The notes under the pieces: model-generated
Seen by the model: only the letters and a program-made list of their open reading frames with translations
The model's database searches: none
What the model was told of the DNA's origin: nothing
Source of the DNA: Nansenia antarctica
Taxonomy: Eukaryota > Chordata > Actinopteri > Argentiniformes > Microstomatidae
Direction: 5' to 3'
Assembly: GCA_963989245.1 (NCBI GenBank)
Contig: OZ022346.1
Span: 48,049,133 to 48,113,132, forward strand
Length of the DNA stretch: 64,000 nt
Shown: positions 62,203 through 64,000 of the stretch, in pieces
Layout of the letters: every line of letters begins with the position of its first letter
Numbering within the stretch: the first letter of the stretch is position 1
Position numbers and translations under genes: made by a program

Positions 62203-62312
62203 AGTTTTTGACATTCCGTTCTGTTTTGAGAGATGGAAACCTTTGTATTTTATGAATGACTCACTAACTCAAAAAATGTCATTAAACATTTTAAAAAGAA
62301 CACCACACAGGC
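62200..62312 (+). mobile_element. Internal fragment of the nsmce4a-intron MITE
   Basis: AAAGTTTTTGACATTCCGTT, GGAAACCTTTGTATTTTATG and AACACCACACAGGCGTTAA match the interior of copies at 28690-28962 and 30125-30378. Neither terminal repeat is present, so it was carried in as part of something else. Confidence 0.75.
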
Positions 62313-62334
62313 GTTAAGTACGATCAGCGGAAAA

Positions 62335-63732
62335 TTGGCAAAGCCTTCCAAAAAGCAGTTTTGCCTTTATTGCCATACACCACATAGCAAAATTGCAAGA
62401 CATTTATTAAGGATGCATCCAAACGAAGATGACGTTGCACATGCTTGTAGTTTTCCGAAAGGTTCCAAAATCAGATTCAGTTTGTTGGATCAACTCCGCA
62501 ACAAAGGGAACTATCAACACAATTTTGCAGTTCTGCAAACTGGAAACGGGGAAATTGTGCCCAAGAGGCAAACTAATACAGCTCTGTCAGTGCGTGACTA
62601 TCTGCCGTGCCAATATTGTTTCGCTTTTTACGTCAAAACTGATTTGTGGAAGCACGAGCGCAAATGTAAAGTCAAAGCGGAGCAACTTGACAGTGATGTG
62701 CAACCGCATTTATTACACGAAATGACGCCTCCTTCAAATCCAGAGAATGAAGTTGCAGTCCGAAGCTCGGCACAACAGAGGAACAAACCAAAAACCCCAA
62801 AAGTGCCCCCTACTAAGGGTGTCAAAAGAGAGAGGACACCACCTTTGGAAGAGGAATCCAGACCTAGGAAAGTAAATGTGAAGGATGAAGATACACATAC
62901 AAGTGGTATGTCTGCATATGAACTTGAACGTTTGGAAAACGTTAAACAAAACCAGGATTTCCTGTCCTCCATTAAACTGCTACAGGCCAGTGAAGCTTTA
63001 AAAAAGAGAGTTCTTCAGAGCAAGTCAAAGAGCACAGTGACTGAAGTTCTGCCTCCTCGCAAGTCCATGCGCCTACAGTACAAAGATTCTGAGTCAGTCG
63101 CCGTCCCGCTGGAATCCGGCTCGGATGCACCCCTTCAACCGGCCGAGATACCGGAGGGACCCGTCAGTATGGAAGCAGTGAACATGGACGAGGGCAGTCA
63201 GCTACCTCCAGAGTTCCTCAGGCTGTGGGCCGAGAACTCCATAAAAGAAGAAAAGCCAGAGTTGAACCCGGACCTGAAAGAGTATCAGACCGCCCTGAGG
63301 AGCCTGCATCTGACCTTCAAAACTGAGTATGAAAATCCCATCACCCGTGCAAGGGAGAAGGATGCCACCCCTGGTGAGAAGGCACTGGGACTCAGGATGT
63401 CAGAGAACCTCATGGCCATCATAAGTCCATACTTCCTGAGGAGGACAAAGGCAGAAGTGCAGAGCAAAAAGCAACACTGTACAAAAGCCAGTGAAAAAGA
63501 CTTGGAGTCAGAAGAGAAAGGGAATGTGTATCTTCTGGTGGTAGAGGAGGAAGAGAAGGTAGATGTGATGGTGAAAGAGGAGGAGGAGGAAGGAGGAGAG
63601 GATGAAGAGAAACGTCAGAAGTGTGTCTATGCACACTGTTGGAGGACATGGTACTGGAACCCTCTCTTCTCCTTCGTGGAGCCTCACCAGAGACTGTTCT
63701 GTGATTTTCTCTTTGTGTGCAATGGTCAATAG
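62335..63732 (+). CDS. Chimeric intronless ORF: zinc finger + WDR76-like + ERCC6L-derived segments
   Basis: A single 465-codon frame, open upstream into the MITE fragment; the first codon here is TTG, no ATG seen. Residues 1-115: C2H2-like fingers FCLYCHTPHSKIARHLLRMH and YLPCQYCFAFYVKTDLWKHE, like the N-terminus of an expanded uncharacterised fish family. Residues 190-290: MSAYELERLENVKQNQDFLS and LPPRKSMRLQ, resembling the WDR76 N-terminus. Residues 320-385: TEYENPITRAREKDATPGEK then ALG and SENLMAIISPYFLRRTKAEV, near-identical to part of the ERCC6L (PICH) translocase domain. The rest is acidic (VMVKEEEEEGGEDEE). No ATPase motifs or WD repeats are kept. Function unknown; it could be a young chimeric retrogene or a dead mosaic. 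Confidence 0.7.
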   Translation: MAKPSKKQFCLYCHTPHSKIARHLLRMHPNEDDVAHACSFPKGSKIRFSLLDQLRNKGNYQHNFAVLQTGNGEIVPKRQTNTALSVRDYLPCQYCFAFYVKTDLWKHERKCKVKAEQLDSDVQPHLLHEMTPPSNPENEVAVRSSAQQRNKPKTPKVPPTKGVKRERTPPLEEESRPRKVNVKDEDTHTSGMSAYELERLENVKQNQDFLSSIKLLQASEALKKRVLQSKSKSTVTEVLPPRKSMRLQYKDSESVAVPLESGSDAPLQPAEIPEGPVSMEAVNMDEGSQLPPEFLRLWAENSIKEEKPELNPDLKEYQTALRSLHLTFKTEYENPITRAREKDATPGEKALGLRMSENLMAIISPYFLRRTKAEVQSKKQHCTKASEKDLESEEKGNVYLLVVEEEEKVDVMVKEEEEEGGEDEEKRQKCVYAHCWRTWYWNPLFSFVEPHQRLFCDFLFVCNGQ

Positions 63733-64000
63733 TCAGATTATCTGATATGTTCGTAACACATATGTCCAGCCTGGAGCGGCCTTCCCACCAGCAATGTGGA
63801 ATGTGTTCGAAAGAAACATGGAGCAAAGGACCAATAACCATGTTGAATGTAAGTGTAACAATGACAGATCTGAACAAAACAAATATAATTTCATCTAATA
63901 ACTAAATCTGAAGTATTAAGTTAATTATTTTATATTGTTAATATAATATTGTCTGCTAATTATGGGTTAATTCATTCTTATCCTATCACCTCTGGGCCTG
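63733..64000. other. No feature seen
   Basis: AT-rich sequence after the chimeric ORF. No AATAAA-plus-poly(A) end is visible in the available 268 bp. Confidence 0.4.

Overview
This window looks like teleost fish nuclear DNA. Coding signal comes as short exons with GT/AG splice sites, the encoded proteins are vertebrate, and long (CT)n, (CA)n and minisatellite arrays, hAT, Tc1, pogo and PIF/Harbinger elements, and L1, RTE and L2/Rex-type LINEs fill the space between. All gene identities come from reading the protein sequence; no database search was possible. I cannot name the species.

Layout. (1) 0.4-4.8 kb, minus strand: five exons of the helicase-like core of TDRD12, with no N-terminal exons. 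(2) 5-13.6 kb: transposons, including a hAT element nested in a Harbinger-like element. (3) 13.9-18.6 kb, minus: the first nine exons of a NuMA-like gene; the long coiled-coil part is absent. (4) 19-25 kb, minus: two copies of a two-exon LAP3 (leucine aminopeptidase) fragment in a tandem duplication, set in a large GC-rich minisatellite. (5) 27.6-33.1 kb, minus: nsmce4a, ten exons with one frameshift. (6) 38.5-47.4 kb, minus: tdrd5, eleven exons that join in frame from ATG to stop and encode about 714 residues. (7) 51.2-55.2 kb, plus: an mbd1-like gene (CXXC finger to C-terminus, no MBD domain seen), then one orphan ARID exon. (8) 55.4-58.2 kb: a pogo-type transposon. (9) 59.3-63.7 kb, plus: a mosaic of an RTE tail, L1 ORF1 split by an lhx8-derived insertion, an intronless TASOR-family fragment, and an intronless 465-codon ORF joining zinc-finger, WDR76-like and ERCC6L-derived segments.

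Gene content. The recognisable genes serve piRNA defence (TDRD12, TDRD5), silencing (TASOR family, MBD1), chromosome maintenance and segregation (NSMCE4A, NuMA, ERCC6L) and oocyte transcription (LHX8). Most are partial, or carry frameshifts or missing splice donors, whereas tdrd5 reads cleanly through 11 exons. That contrast argues against uniformly poor sequence. It fits a repeat-rich accessory region that accumulates gene copies, such as a degenerating sex-linked block, a B chromosome or a pericentromere; this is inference. The best candidate for something undescribed is the same-orientation chimera at 59.8-63.7 kb.
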